DNA of 64,000 nt from Aquilaria yunnanensis (Eukaryota > Streptophyta > Magnoliopsida > Malvales > Thymelaeaceae): contig CM077599.1 in NCBI GenBank assembly GCA_039654915.1, positions 71,950,001-72,014,000 on the forward strand, in the 5' to 3' direction. The notes beneath the pieces were generated by a model that searched no databases, was not told the DNA's origin, and saw only the letters and a list, made by a program, of their open reading frames with translations. The translations under genes and the position numbers were made by a program. Shown one piece after another: positions 24,321 through 34,984 of the stretch; within the stretch, counting starts at the first letter, position 1, and the number at the start of each line of letters is the position of its first letter.

Positions 24321-25500
24321 AAAGTGTATAACTGGCGTACAACGAATCTTCCGCGTGATGATAATAATTTTTAAAAAATTTTGACAAGTGTCATAACCAC
24401 ACTATAAGCGAACGTGGCATGATTTCGAGTAAAATATTGAAAAAGTGGGGCACGTGTTATTATGGAAGGTGGAGTAATAAAACTGAAAATATCTGTTATT
24501 GTGCGCAAAGTTAAACGAATAACGAATCATAACAGGACACGCGTAATTCTTTAAGGGCATTTATAGAAGTCACAATGTGTTGCTCTATTATGCATTTGAA
24601 ATTCCATGTGGCAGCTTGGCAATTTTGTAAACATTATGTGGATTTATGAAATGACAATTTTATCAAATATCCTGCTTTCATATCTATTTATAGATTATAG
24701 ATTATAGATTCTAAGTAAAAATAAAAAGTATTATGGGTACTTCTCCATTAAAAGTCCTAGGGGAAAATAGCTGCACTGGTTTCAACTCTTCAATAATTAT
24801 TACAAATTGGTCATCAAACTCTATTTTATTGCAAATGTTCCAAACTGTAATAGTTCACTGCATATGGTCCATAACCATAGGAAGTTAAATAAATCCAATT
24901 TACTGAGAGAAAAAACTAATAATTCAAATGATCCATTAACTATTAAAAACTTATGATACAGTTTGAATTTATGAGAAGACATTTATTGTATAATTTCGAT
25001 TAAAATTTAAAAAATTAATATCAGATAGTTAGTTAGAAGTAATAAACTTAAATTGTTTAGTAACTGTCTTCCAATAAGTAATGACATAAATTTTTGAAAG
25101 TTAATGAACTATTTAAGCTATCAATTTTTCTTCGCTGGAATCATGTTTCTGTACTAATTCATTCTTACCTAGAACTAAGGACTGCTATACAACAGATTAT
25201 GAAGGTCTAGGATCAATTTGTGAAAGAAAAGGTTGTTGATCCAATTGGAAATAGTAACTAAAAACTTAGGATGAATGATAGTTTCTACCCGAAGTTCTAG
25301 GTTTGTTTACAATCAAATCTTAGTCCTAAGGATTTAAAATTTTTTTGTTTCGGTTCAATTGATTCCAGGTAGTAGATTATATTATCTGAGGGATGGATGC
25401 CCTAGTTACAATACTTTTATATTTTATCAAATTCAAAATCTATTAATAGATATGAAAGCAGCAAAAATGGCAATATAGCCAACTCAAATCCACATTTTAT
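24320..25500. other. AT-rich intergenic DNA
   Basis: No ORF of note. Three copies of tagattata in a row occur near 24692-24710. No element boundary was recognised. Confidence 0.35.
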
Positions 25501-25743
25501 TTACTCAAATTTTTAGATTCCTGCCATGTGTACTTTCAAGGATTTTATACCTATTTCACCTTTACTGTTATCACATGTCACTGTTTATGTGCATGGTTCT
25601 TAACAATAAAGCAGTTGACGAAAATTGTGGACTACGTGGGCAGTTTTTCCACCCAACTAAATCGTTATTTCCATTCTTCCATACACTACCCACTACTCCA
25701 CTACCACTGTCCACTTCCATTATCTGTTATACATTACACTCGA

Positions 25744-25751
25744 ATATAAAT
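25744..25751 (+). promoter_or_regulatory. Candidate TATA box for the gene at 25780-27449
   Basis: TATAAATA lies about 30-40 bases upstream of an A/C-rich stretch that would suit a plant transcription start (about 25780). It precedes a leader with two GT-AG-like introns before the ORF that starts at 26925. The call rests on spacing and motif only. Confidence 0.45.
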
Positions 25752-25779
25752 ACATGACCAGTATTAGAAAAAACATCAC

Positions 25780-27449
25780 AACACCTTCACACCTTTTTCC
25801 AGCATCCGAAGTTCGCTCAACGTTTTTGCAGCATTTTTTTCGAAGTTGTACATTTTTTTCAACCTGCAGTTGAACAAGGAGTGGGTAAGCCACTGTTTGT
25901 ATTGTAAATACAAAACACACTATTATGATATTACCATTGAACTAACTTTTTCCTCCTCTCTATTGCAGTAAACAATTTCTGAGTAGCCAGAAGAATTATT
26001 CAATCTTCACCCACGCTAGGTAAAAATGTTGCTAAGAATTCAGTTCCCTACACAGTTATACTACATGATTGACTTTATTTACTTGATTTATACAATCCAT
26101 ACTCATTCCTAATTTCTGAAGTTGGATAGGAAAGTTTGGTAGCGATTTCTGCACAAAGCTATTGTAACTTTTCAACTGCAGCGAACCAGGTTCCTCCTAA
26201 TTACTATTAGTACCTGTTGTTTTTCATTAATGAAGTGTTTATTCCCTCAGTTTTGCAAATTTAGTTCTTCCATAACTACTTTTCTGATGCTAAAATGCAT
26301 ATGTATGCGTCAGTCACTCCCTCTATCATGTACTTTTCATCAATACTTAACAATTTCTCTAGCAAGTGTGCAATGTGGTTCAGTTTGTCTCTCATTCTCT
26401 AACCCTTTCAAAGAATACGAAATTAAAGATCATTACTTATTTTCCTCAATCTGTTTTAGCATTTAATGGTTTAAACTACCCAACTGCAGCTTCTTATGTT
26501 GACTATCATCCTAATTTCAACAGTACTCTGTTATTCCTGCTCTTTTTTTGGAACAAAAAGGAAAACACAAAATTCCTCCATATTCTTTTTTCATGTACCA
26601 GTTTCCAAATTTTTGTCATCCTCATTTTCCATTTCATGGTTTAAACTACCCTACTAGAGCTTCTTATGGTCACTCTCCTAATTCAACACTATTATCTTAT
26701 TCCTGTTCTTTTTTAAAAAAAGAAACAAAACAGAACTTCCCTACATATTCTGTTTTCATGTACCATTTTCCAAATTTTTGTCACTCTTTTTTACCATTTC
26801 ATTATTTAAAGTACCCGACTGCAGCTTTTTATGTTCATTCTCCTTCTAATCAAGCACAACTATCTTATTCCTGTTTTTTTTCCCAAAAAAATCATACATT
26901 CTGAAACACTTTTTTTAACACAGAATGGAAGTGATTTCAATTCCTTTTGTTCCCACTCCTGCCTACGTCTGCACCAAGCTCAAAATAGAATCGCCTACCT
27001 ATTCATTTGTGCTAGACAGACTAAAGTTTAGATACAGTGTGGATGTGCAATTGGGGGAGCTGCCTGATGGCAGTAACAACATTATTAAGGTCAGGGGATC
27101 AGTTTCTAAGAAGCTTCAATTTGCTAAGGAATTTGCTGCCCGGGCTACAATATTAAGGCTTAAGAGTTTTTATAATTTCCATGTCGACGACATTAATCTC
27201 GATCATCTGGTTGATGTGAGGGAGCACCTAAACAAGGTTAATTGAGAGATATATGCACTGAAGTATGAGCTACATGTGCAACAGTACAATACTCACTGTA
27301 CAAAGGCTTATTGGTTGGATCAAGTTAGAGTTTTGGAGGCGGAGGTTGCTACACTTAAGGAGCAGCTGAATGGGGTCAATCCGCAAGAGGGGAATACACC
27401 AGCATCTGTCGACTCAGACCCAAAGGAGGACAATGTGCTAGATGACTGA
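25780..27449 (+). pseudogene. Small gene with possible dsRNA-binding-like domain and coiled coil, one in-frame stop
   Basis: After leader exons (a donor at about 25884, then an exon at about 25970-26019 with a GTAAAAATG donor), an acceptor (aacacag, ending 26923) is followed at once by the ATG at 26925. The ORF reads 106 codons, meets TGA at 27243-27245, and then continues in the same frame for 67 codons to TGA at 27447-27449. Residues about 25-85 read as PTYSFVLDRLKFRYSVDVQL, then IIKVRGSVSKKLQFAKEFAA and TILRLKSF. This is the order P.Y, an F.V.V strand, a G.G turn and the SKK..AK..AA helix of a double-stranded-RNA-binding fold. The second part is a coiled coil (VRVLEAEVATLKEQL) with an acidic tail. 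The single stop suggests recent loss, stop readthrough or a sequencing error. The function assignment is inference. Confidence 0.5.
26461..26895 (+). repeat. Three tandem copies of a roughly 172-bp unit in the leader intron
   Basis: Units begin near 26465, 26633 and 26805 with variants of ttaatggtttaaactaccc. Each contains gcttcttatg, ttattcctg, then T-rich and A-rich runs. They precede the acceptor at 26923, so they would lie in the last leader intron. Short overlapping ORFs seen here are created by the repeat. Confidence 0.85.
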
Positions 27450-27454
27450 GTTTT

Positions 27455-28975
27455 TTTACTTAGACGTAACTCTCTGTCCTGTTTTAAGACTATCTTTATT
27501 TTCATGTGTTTTTATTTCCCTTTAACTGGCTTTTTCTACATATCCTTTAGGTTCTTTATTGTTATCATTTTAACTTCAATGTTATGCCCTTTAGGGAATC
27601 TATGAATTCTTAAACTATTACTTTCCTGCAAACTATATTCTCTTCATTTTCAAAAATTGAACCACATTGCACTTTTCGCACTCCATTAGGTATCAACGAC
27701 AACTAACCTATCCCTGCTTCTATTTACATGCTTTGTTTGTATCCAATAGTGCAAGCTAATTGCCCATATTAAAAACTTATTTCCTTCTGAGATAATCATT
27801 CGCCTTCTCTAATGAATATGATCATGATAACGCAAAATAATAATTTAAACGAACAGAAAAAAACTAGACACAGTAATGACCTCTGTACGATGATTGGGTT
27901 TTATATATGCTTGAAAATAGTTAATGTTATTATGGTAAAAGGCTAAATGGGTAATTTAATTTTTTAGACTTTTCACTTAACTTATATACCAATTAAGAAG
28001 AGAAAAAATTCTATTTTTTTTCAAACTTAAGAACATTTTATTAATTTTTCTTTCTTTAAGTTGGGTGCTGAAAAATTCATAGAAAATTAATTACTTTTTT
28101 AAAAAATTTATTTGAGTAATTATTAGGTAATTAGAGTGTGAGCTTTCAACTGGCATTAATGCTGGACAAAAACTTAATAAAAATTTAAAATAATGAGTTT
28201 TTAAACTAAAAATAATGTTTTCACTATATTATTTTTGTTAGTTAATGGATATTAAATTATACATTGCATTCTTAGGGCATGTTATCTTAAAATATGTCAC
28301 AAGTATGTATAAATTCATAAACAAATATTAGTTATAAATTTATTTTATATGTGTATCATATTGTTAAGTTCATATATTTATTGAATCCCTATATTTGATA
28401 TATTGTGAGAAACCTACTTTTATAATTTCTTCTACCTTAGTTTTTCTTTTTTGTAATATTTAACTCATTATATACTAATTGTTCTTCATTCATTCCCTTT
28501 TATATTATCCATATTTTATTTATTTGTTACCTTCTAAACCCCATTTATCTTTTTTTTTTCTTTTTTTAATTCAAAAGCATGTTTTGCAAGTATACAAGAA
28601 AAGAGGTATTAGTATTATAGATAAATGAGGAGGAATGTCAGCTGTTTTTGGGACTAAGAAGGCAAAAAATACAGCTTTATATGGCATTTTTTGGATGAAG
28701 TGGAAAGACCAAAATCAAATCGCTAACCTCTCCACAATATCCCAAATACCTTAGCCATGAGGCCAAAGGTGCAAAAACTATCTTTATCTTTATTTAATTG
28801 AGTAACCATCTCCTAATGTGCAGCAAAATTTCATATCATAGAGTCATTACTTATTAAGATCCTTGCTATTATTATTTTTAAAGTTGTTCCCTAGAAGGCT
28901 CAACTAATTGCAACATTATTTCTTTGTCCCTATACAACAATGAAAAATACTAAGTTACATTAACTATATTCAAAC
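27455..28975. other. AT-rich intergenic DNA
   Basis: No supported gene. The last exon or exons expected for the DEK-like gene (C-terminal domain) should lie here on minus, but I could not recognise them. Confidence 0.35.
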
Positions 28976-30486
28976 TTATTCAAATAACAGTTAATGTTAC
29001 ATTAACAATAAATCCGTTTTTAGCTAAATGGGAATCCAAGTCAAGATATAATTTATGACAAACCTTCCTTGTGTTAGCCTTTGCAATTGGTATGTCAAGC
29101 ACATCGCAGAACTCCAACAATTTCTCTTTATTACACTTGTCAAATTTCTCCTTCACCTTAGTCTTCTGTTTTTCCTGCATTTCACAGGAAATTAAAAATT
29201 CTTAAAGCTCTAAAATGGTCAACATATAAAGATCAATTATGAAAACTAAAATTAACCAAAATGTTATATCTGATATCTTACCTAATTTTGATGGCACACA
29301 AAACCAGAAAATCGGGATATATTACTCTTGACCAGGAAAGCCTACAAAAGAAATGTACATGTAACTCATAACCTTGGAGTCAACTATAATCTCCCCAAGT
29401 GAATTCATACACAATGACCAAGACATATTTTAACAATCAATGTATCTTCACACAAGTTGAGAGAGTGTAAGGATAAATGAAAATGAAAAATGGAAGAAAG
29501 CTAACAGCATTTTAGCCACCTTTCCTCTCCTTCCAAAGAGAATGGTATAAAGAAGTTTGAATGTATCATCAGTCTTTTTTCTGGACAGGGAGAAAAAAGA
29601 ACAGTTCCTACTACATTGTTATTTTCCACGATATCATAATAGCATTATAAGACAAATAGAATATTAACAGCAACAAAGCTTAAGATCAAGTATAAATGGA
29701 ATATGCAAAAGTCAACAGCACTCAGAAAGTTACAAAACCATTTTAGGAGACTAATTTTCCGATGCTGCCAATTTTTATGTTATGATTGGGAGTATTGGCA
29801 ATAAAGAGAAATCCTAGACCTCTAATGGTCCTAAGAATGCAGCGATTGGATACAAGACAAATGGCTAAATACTTTATTTGGTTATTTGGATGACTGGATA
29901 CTATAAAATCAGTGAAATTAAGTTGTTAGACTTATAGATTCCTGTGTTAGAAAAATGGATCAACAATTCTATGCCCTGATGGATACAAATGCCATAAGAA
30001 CAAATAATGAATTCTAAGATATCAACTGTAGTAAATTGGAAGACATCTTCATAAAAAAAAAAGATATTCTAAAATTGAAGGATTTTTTTATATTTAATAA
30101 AAAAAAGGCATACAAGAAATTAACCAGCAATAGAGTAATGGATTTCTACTTTACAGTTGTCGCCATAACAGGCAAACGAGCTCCTAACAAAGTTGCACAA
30201 CAATCTAGAGTAAGATTAGCTTTGAAAAGTTAAGTTTAGCAGGTCTATAGATACATACCGTTAGGAATATCTTTAAGAGGTGTTCCGCGGCCCTGCAATC
30301 CAAAAGGTGAAATATTCATGTATACATATATCAGATTGAGTCAACGTTAAATGAGCATGCTTTCTGAAACATCAAAAAAAGTTGCAAGACTACAAGCAAA
30401 ATTGAAGAAAAGAAATAGAACAATGAAGACCTTTTCAATGTGAAGTTCCCTTGTAGAGTCTTTGTCAATGGAAGCAACCAGTCTTT

Positions 30487-31902
30487 TGTTGGGTTTCAGG
30501 AGCCAAACAAGCACAGCGGAATTTAACCGAAACCCTCCAGGATCCAAGTGAAATGGGGTAAACCGGGTGTTCGAAAATTTTCATACTTAATTTTCAATTG
30601 AGATCTTTCAATCAACTATAGAGTCGAATTACAAAACCTGAACAATTGACATGTTCAAGCTCTCTATGGTATCCACACGAGCCTCTCGGGATCACCACGC
30701 TTCCACCACATCCCGGCAGACGCGTTTCTCTTGCGCTCGCCGTGCTAGTTTGCGTTATCTAAGGAATTGCAAAAGAAGAGTGCGGCTGTCCTTTTTGAAA
30801 GGTTAGGGCGAGAAGCTACGAATGTCTCACTAAAAGTTGTATTTATAGTGAGACTCAACTTCTAGGCCTAATGGGTTTCAAAGCCCTGATCCAATTAGGC
30901 TTTAATTTCGGGCTTAATAATGACTCAACTCTTGGGCCCATTATTAATATGAAATTATAGTGAAACCATAACCCAAATAATTAGCCCATGCACTCTAATG
31001 TTCCAAATAGCTCTATGTGTGCGACCCAATAGGCTCTTACCACGTTGGCAATGATTATAAATCACATTTATGATCATAAGCAATTAGCGGTGTCTAGCAA
31101 CATATCATTGCTACCCAAGTGACAAGATTATCGGTGATTCGACTAAACCTTTATGATCATTACCGATATATGTCATTGTCCCTTTGTCCAAGATATCAAG
31201 ACTAAGCACGAGACATGGAATGTGTCACTCTCGTATAGCCCAATCATTGGTTTCTTGATTACCAAGTAAACCAACTTAAACTGATGACATTGATATCGTA
31301 TATCAACTCATGTGAGCATGGTCATGCATTTTTCTAAGTCTTACTCTATCAAGGGGCCCGAAGATATCACTCCCGTTACATAGGAGGGACAAATCCCATC
31401 TTGATCATACAAATCCCTCCGCATGATATGTGAAATACCTAATGACCTCCTTCAAGTTCACTTAGTTACGAGCAACAAAGGAAAATATTAAAGTATGTGA
31501 CTCATAAGTAAGGAACCTTGATGATCTTAGGTCGAAGGACTACATATACCATGATCACTATGAGAATCACTTATGACACTCATATAACGATCCATGTAGT
31601 GTTCTCATGGTGGGTCGGTCCAGTACACAAGTTCTCCAACTTGTACCCATATGTAGACTACATATTTCATATTAGTCTCCACATATGCTAGTCATTATGT
31701 ATTATTGCAACCCGCTCCACAATAATACTAGACCAGGACGTTTGAGAATATCATTATTCTAGGGTTACAATTATGTTTATTATGTTACGTAGAAACAAAA
31801 CAACAAACATAATTGCTGGATTAATACCTTAATAAAATATCATGACTCAATGTGCAAAAAATACAATCATCTCATGATTGGCTTTTGGGCATAACACTAA
31901 CA
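30487..31902 (-). mobile_element. Solo LTR (probably Ty1/copia) with perfect 5-bp target duplication
   Basis: The 1416-bp segment starts TGTTGGGTTTCAGG and ends CACTAACA on plus, giving TG..CA termini with short inverted repeats. TCTTT flanks it exactly (30482-30486 and 31903-31907). Read on minus it starts TGTTAGTGTTATGCCC and has a TATA-like ATAAATAC at about 30840-30847, close to its 3' side, as in a U3-R-U5 layout. No gag-pol or second LTR is present, so the copy arose by recombination between the two LTRs of a former complete element. The copia assignment is by general look only. Confidence 0.93.
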
Positions 31903-32212
31903 TCTTTCAACAGATTTTTGCTCACGTACAAGTCGATTAGCAGCTACAGGAGTTCTCTGTTGCTCCACCTTTTTCTTTTCACCTATTCTAGATTTTTTTG
32001 CATCACTTTTTCTTTTCTCACTTGTCTTTGAGTGTCTCTTCACCTTATTGTCTTCAGTTTCCTTCTTATCTTTTTCCTCTCCTTCTTCCCATCATTTTTA
32101 TCTTGCTCTTCTTTGCCATCCTTTTTCTCTTAAACTTCTTCACCATAATCTTTGTCTTGCTCTTCATTACCATCTTTCCCTATACTACAATGAAAAACAA
32201 TTAATTAAAAAC

Positions 32213-32552
32213 CTTTGCGATCACCACAGAAAAACTCAATAAAAACAAAAAACCTAACTTCTGTTAGTAAATCGTTTCTACTGAAACGCAAGTTTAAATG
32301 AAATCCAACTGGTCCACAAAATTCGTTAACATAAAGTCAAGGAAATGTATCATGTACCTGTAGATCTTCAATCGATGCTGAAAGAAGCCCCAGTCTTTGC
32401 GATCACCACAGAAAAATTCAGTAAAAAAAAAAACCTAACTTCTGTCAATAAATCGTTTCTACTGAAACGCAAGTTTAAACAAAATCCAATTAGTCCATAA
32501 AATTCGTTAACATAAAGTCAAGGAAATGTATCCTGTACCTGTAGATCTTCGA
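32213..32552. repeat. 181-182-bp tandem duplication spanning a DEK 5' splice site
   Basis: Positions 32213-32370 and about 32394-32552 match closely, for example ctgaaacgcaagtttaaa and acctgtagatctt in both copies. The repeated unit contains the leader-exon donor (minus: CTACAG followed by GTACA), so the decayed DEK-like gene has two candidate first-intron donors. Confidence 0.92.
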
Positions 32553-32740
32553 TCGACGCTACAATATCCGAAAATAGACACAAAATCCTCTCCTTTGAAT
32601 GACCCATAGAAAGCAAAACGAGAAACACCCATGTCCACCCATAGATCCGCCGAATCAGCTCCGAGCAACAGAAAGAGGAAGGGGAAAAGCCTAAAAACTA
32701 GGAAATTGTCTGGAACCATAGTAATAGCCTTGGCACGTTT

Positions 32741-32840
32741 TGGGCTTACAAATGGGCCATTCCATATAAAATATTTTGGGCCCATAAACTACTTTTGGTT
32801 TCTCTTCATATCCTTTTTCCGGCCCACTTACTTTTGGGCC
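32741..32840 (-). promoter_or_regulatory. GGCCCA/TGGGCC (site II-like) promoter cluster of the DEK-like pseudogene
   Basis: Four TGGGC(C/T)-type motifs occur on one strand or the other at about 32741, 32754-32759, 32776-32783 and 32821-32840, just upstream (minus sense) of the presumed leader exon. Site II elements of this kind are common in promoters of plant housekeeping and proliferation genes. Their presence supports a whole-gene duplication with its promoter. Activity is unknown. Confidence 0.55.
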
Positions 32841-33024
32841 TGTTTTGGTTTTTCTTATGGATGCAATTGCCTCTTTTAGAAATTTTGTTACATTTTAGAA
32901 ATAGGATACCTTTTATAGGGGCTGTCTTCATATTCTCCCACTTCTTTTTTGTTTAACATCTCTTTTTGGTTTAATGCGTTTTCAGTCCCTGTATTTTTTA
33001 TGTTTCCCATATTATACTCTTATT

Positions 33025-33875
33025 TTCATCAGCCTGACTTTTTGAACCATGAACTTAGTAACTAATTCATTATGATGTCTTTTTTAATCTATTGTTTCTT
33101 TCTTTTTTTTAAAATCCTATGTTGTTTTCTAAGCTAAATTATTGCTCACCATGGCTTATTTATTTTTCACTTGAACTTATTTTTTTCTTACATTTTCCTA
33201 ACTTAATTGTTAAACTCTTAATACCTAACATTTTTGCATTTTCTTTCTTGGTCCCCAAACTATTTTTTTTCCTCTTATTTTTTCATTCTTTTTTTCCCTT
33301 AACATTGTCACATTATGTGAACTTGGTAACTTTAATTTTGTTATCAAAATTTAATTTGTTTTAAGTATGAATCTGTTATTTAATTTATTTACCAACAACT
33401 CGATGTTAGACCTTCAATTTCATTAGCCTGACTTTTTTAACCCTGAACTTACTAACTACTTATTTATACTGTCTTTTTTAATCTCTTGTTTTTTTTAAAT
33501 GCTATTTTATTTTTTAAGCTAAATCATTGCTCACCATGGCTTATTTATTTTTCACTTAAACTTACTTTCTTTTCTAACAATTTACTAACTTAATTGTTAA
33601 ACTCTTAATGCCTAACATTTTCACATTTCCTTCATTTGTCCCCAAACTATTTTTTTTCTCTTTTTTTATCATTCTTATTTTGCTTAACATTGTCACATTA
33701 TGTGAACGTGCTAACTTGTGGGACATTTCTACCTTTTGGTTCTACTATCTAATGTACATAATATTATGTACTAAAATAATTACACAGACATATTCTTTGT
33801 TGTCCCTTCCTCCATACTTTAATTTTGATTTTCAAATTTTCAATTTGTTTTAAGTATGAATGCGTTATTTAATTT
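33025..33875. repeat. Tandem duplication, units about 390 and 450-490 bp
   Basis: Landmarks agcctgacttttt, gctcaccatggcttatttat, taacttaattgttaaactctt and cacattatgtgaac occur in both copies, starting at 33031 and 33425. The second copy has about 95 extra bases (about 33710-33810) before the shared ttgttttaagtatgaat. The region is T-rich and the short ORFs in it are not genes. It lies directly upstream of the F-box-like ORF and may be leader or 5' sequence of the Helitron unit. Confidence 0.85.
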
Positions 33876-34005
33876 CTTTAACAGAAACTCAAAATATTTA
33901 TAAGAAATTACTCTTTTTATCATTGAACTATGTTATTAATATCATTAATTAACAAAAAGTTTCTTGACAAATTTTTGTTTTCCACTATGCAGCTAATTGT
34001 CTACC

Positions 34006-34711
34006 ATGATTCAATTACCAACCGAGATTATTGCTTTGATTCTCTCTAAGGTTTTAATTGACCGACCTCGAGAGTCCGCTAATTTGGCCGCTGTCCACTC
34101 CATTTTCACTTTAGCCTTCACTGACCTTACTATTTTTACCACACTAGATGTTTCATCTATTGTTTGGTATTGGTCCCCTAATATGCCCTCTTCGTTGTTC
34201 AATCAATTAAAGGATTCTGGCCAACCGATAGTTATTTTCCTACATGGGGTTATGAGTTATTTCAAGTATGGAGTGTTTGACGAGGGACTTCACCACATTT
34301 ATTGCATCTCTACGTGGCATCCTCGTTGCAAGCTATATGTACGCTATTCAAGGTGGAGTTCGTGGACACATTTATATGAAGGAAAGCATTAAATATATCC
34401 AAAAAATTAAAGATAAAGAGGGAATTCAGTGGGGTAGGCGTATTAAGGAACTTCAACATTAAGCTGATTACATAATTGGAACAATCACTCAAATGTGGCT
34501 TAATCAAAAGTGGCATGCTTACATTAAAACCGTTGGCCCATAATTACGCCGTCGTAATTGTGGCATGTGTGTCTATTGTATCTTGACAACTCCCCGTCTC
34601 AATAATTGGACTGAGAGTTATTATGACATTGATGATGCTAGGCTATGTGACGAGTGTGTTGTAGATGATGAACTTCGTTCTTTGGTTGTCATGTTGCATA
34701 GGTTTGAGTAG
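34006..34711 (+). pseudogene. F-box plus Cys-cluster protein, copy 1, at the 5' side of the Helitron
   Basis: An ATG at 34006, just after an acceptor-like ctatgcag, opens MIQLPTEIIALILSKV, an F-box-like helix pair. QLKDSGQPIVIFLHGVMSYF follows. A frame change near 34300 leads to ILVASYMYAIQGGVRGHIYM and EGIQWGRRIKELQH. After another stop and shift, the C-terminal RRRNCGMCVYC, YYDIDDARLCDECV and VVMLHRFE end at TAG (34709-34711). The F-box would bind SKP1 of an SCF ubiquitin ligase; the CxxC..CxxC tail may bind zinc. At least two breaks make it non-functional. It is either the first gene of the Helitron, captured, or a neighbour. The homologous copy at 18430-19145 shows that this is a family. 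Confidence 0.65.
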
Positions 34712-34984
34712 ATCTTTAGTTTCGCTTTGCTAATGTTATGTGATATTTACTTTCTCTTTTCTAATGTTATGTGATCTTCATTTATGGACTTTAATTTTGT
34801 TCTCTTACTTCATGTTTACTTGGTAATTAAGTTTTTACAATCTTACGTTTTACATTGTTTGTATTTCTTCTTTATCTTTTCATATGCATTCTTTTGTTCA
34901 TTACTTAAACTATTGGCCTAATAGTCTTAACATCTTATATTATATTACCTACATTTCATTATTATTTGTTAAGAACATGTATTC

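Larger units (their letters stand above)
29064..32700 (-). pseudogene. DEK-like chromatin protein gene, decayed and split by a solo LTR
   Basis: Minus-strand exons spell DEK-family blocks in order. A lysine/glutamate-rich exon (32184-31903) ends in NRLVREQKSVER. The solo LTR follows, and the same exon continues at 30486-30431 with LVASIDKDSTRELHIEK. Next is GRGTPLKDIPN (30292-30259), then KKTDDTFKLLYTILFGRRGK (about 29585-29520). VKSNISRFSGFV lies at about 29340-29282. KVKEKFDKCNKEKLLEFCDV and LDIPIAKANTRK are at 29174-29064. Introns with GT-AG ends are retained, so this is a duplicated gene copy, not a retrocopy. DEK proteins bind chromatin and remodel DNA topology in the nucleus. Damage includes a TAA and a frameshift in the first coding exon, a TAG before the donor near 29282, the LTR insertion and no recognised C-terminal DEK domain. 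Confidence 0.85.

Noticed and set aside
26230..26904. Overlapping plus ORFs of 78-118 codons before the small gene
   Set aside because: They are produced by the three-copy 172-bp repeat in a leader intron and have no domain.
31998..32242. Plus-strand hydrophobic ORFs of 64-68 codons
   Set aside because: They are the antisense of the lysine-rich exon of the DEK-like pseudogene.
32507..32785. Minus ORF of 92 codons at the DEK-like locus
   Set aside because: It overlaps the presumed promoter and leader exon; the start lies in the GGCCCA cluster and no protein similarity is recognised.
34933..34960. TCTTATATTATATTACC as a candidate Helitron 5' end
   Set aside because: It starts with TC after an A, but it is only about 50 bases before coding sequence and similar AT-rich strings are common; without other copies it cannot be supported.
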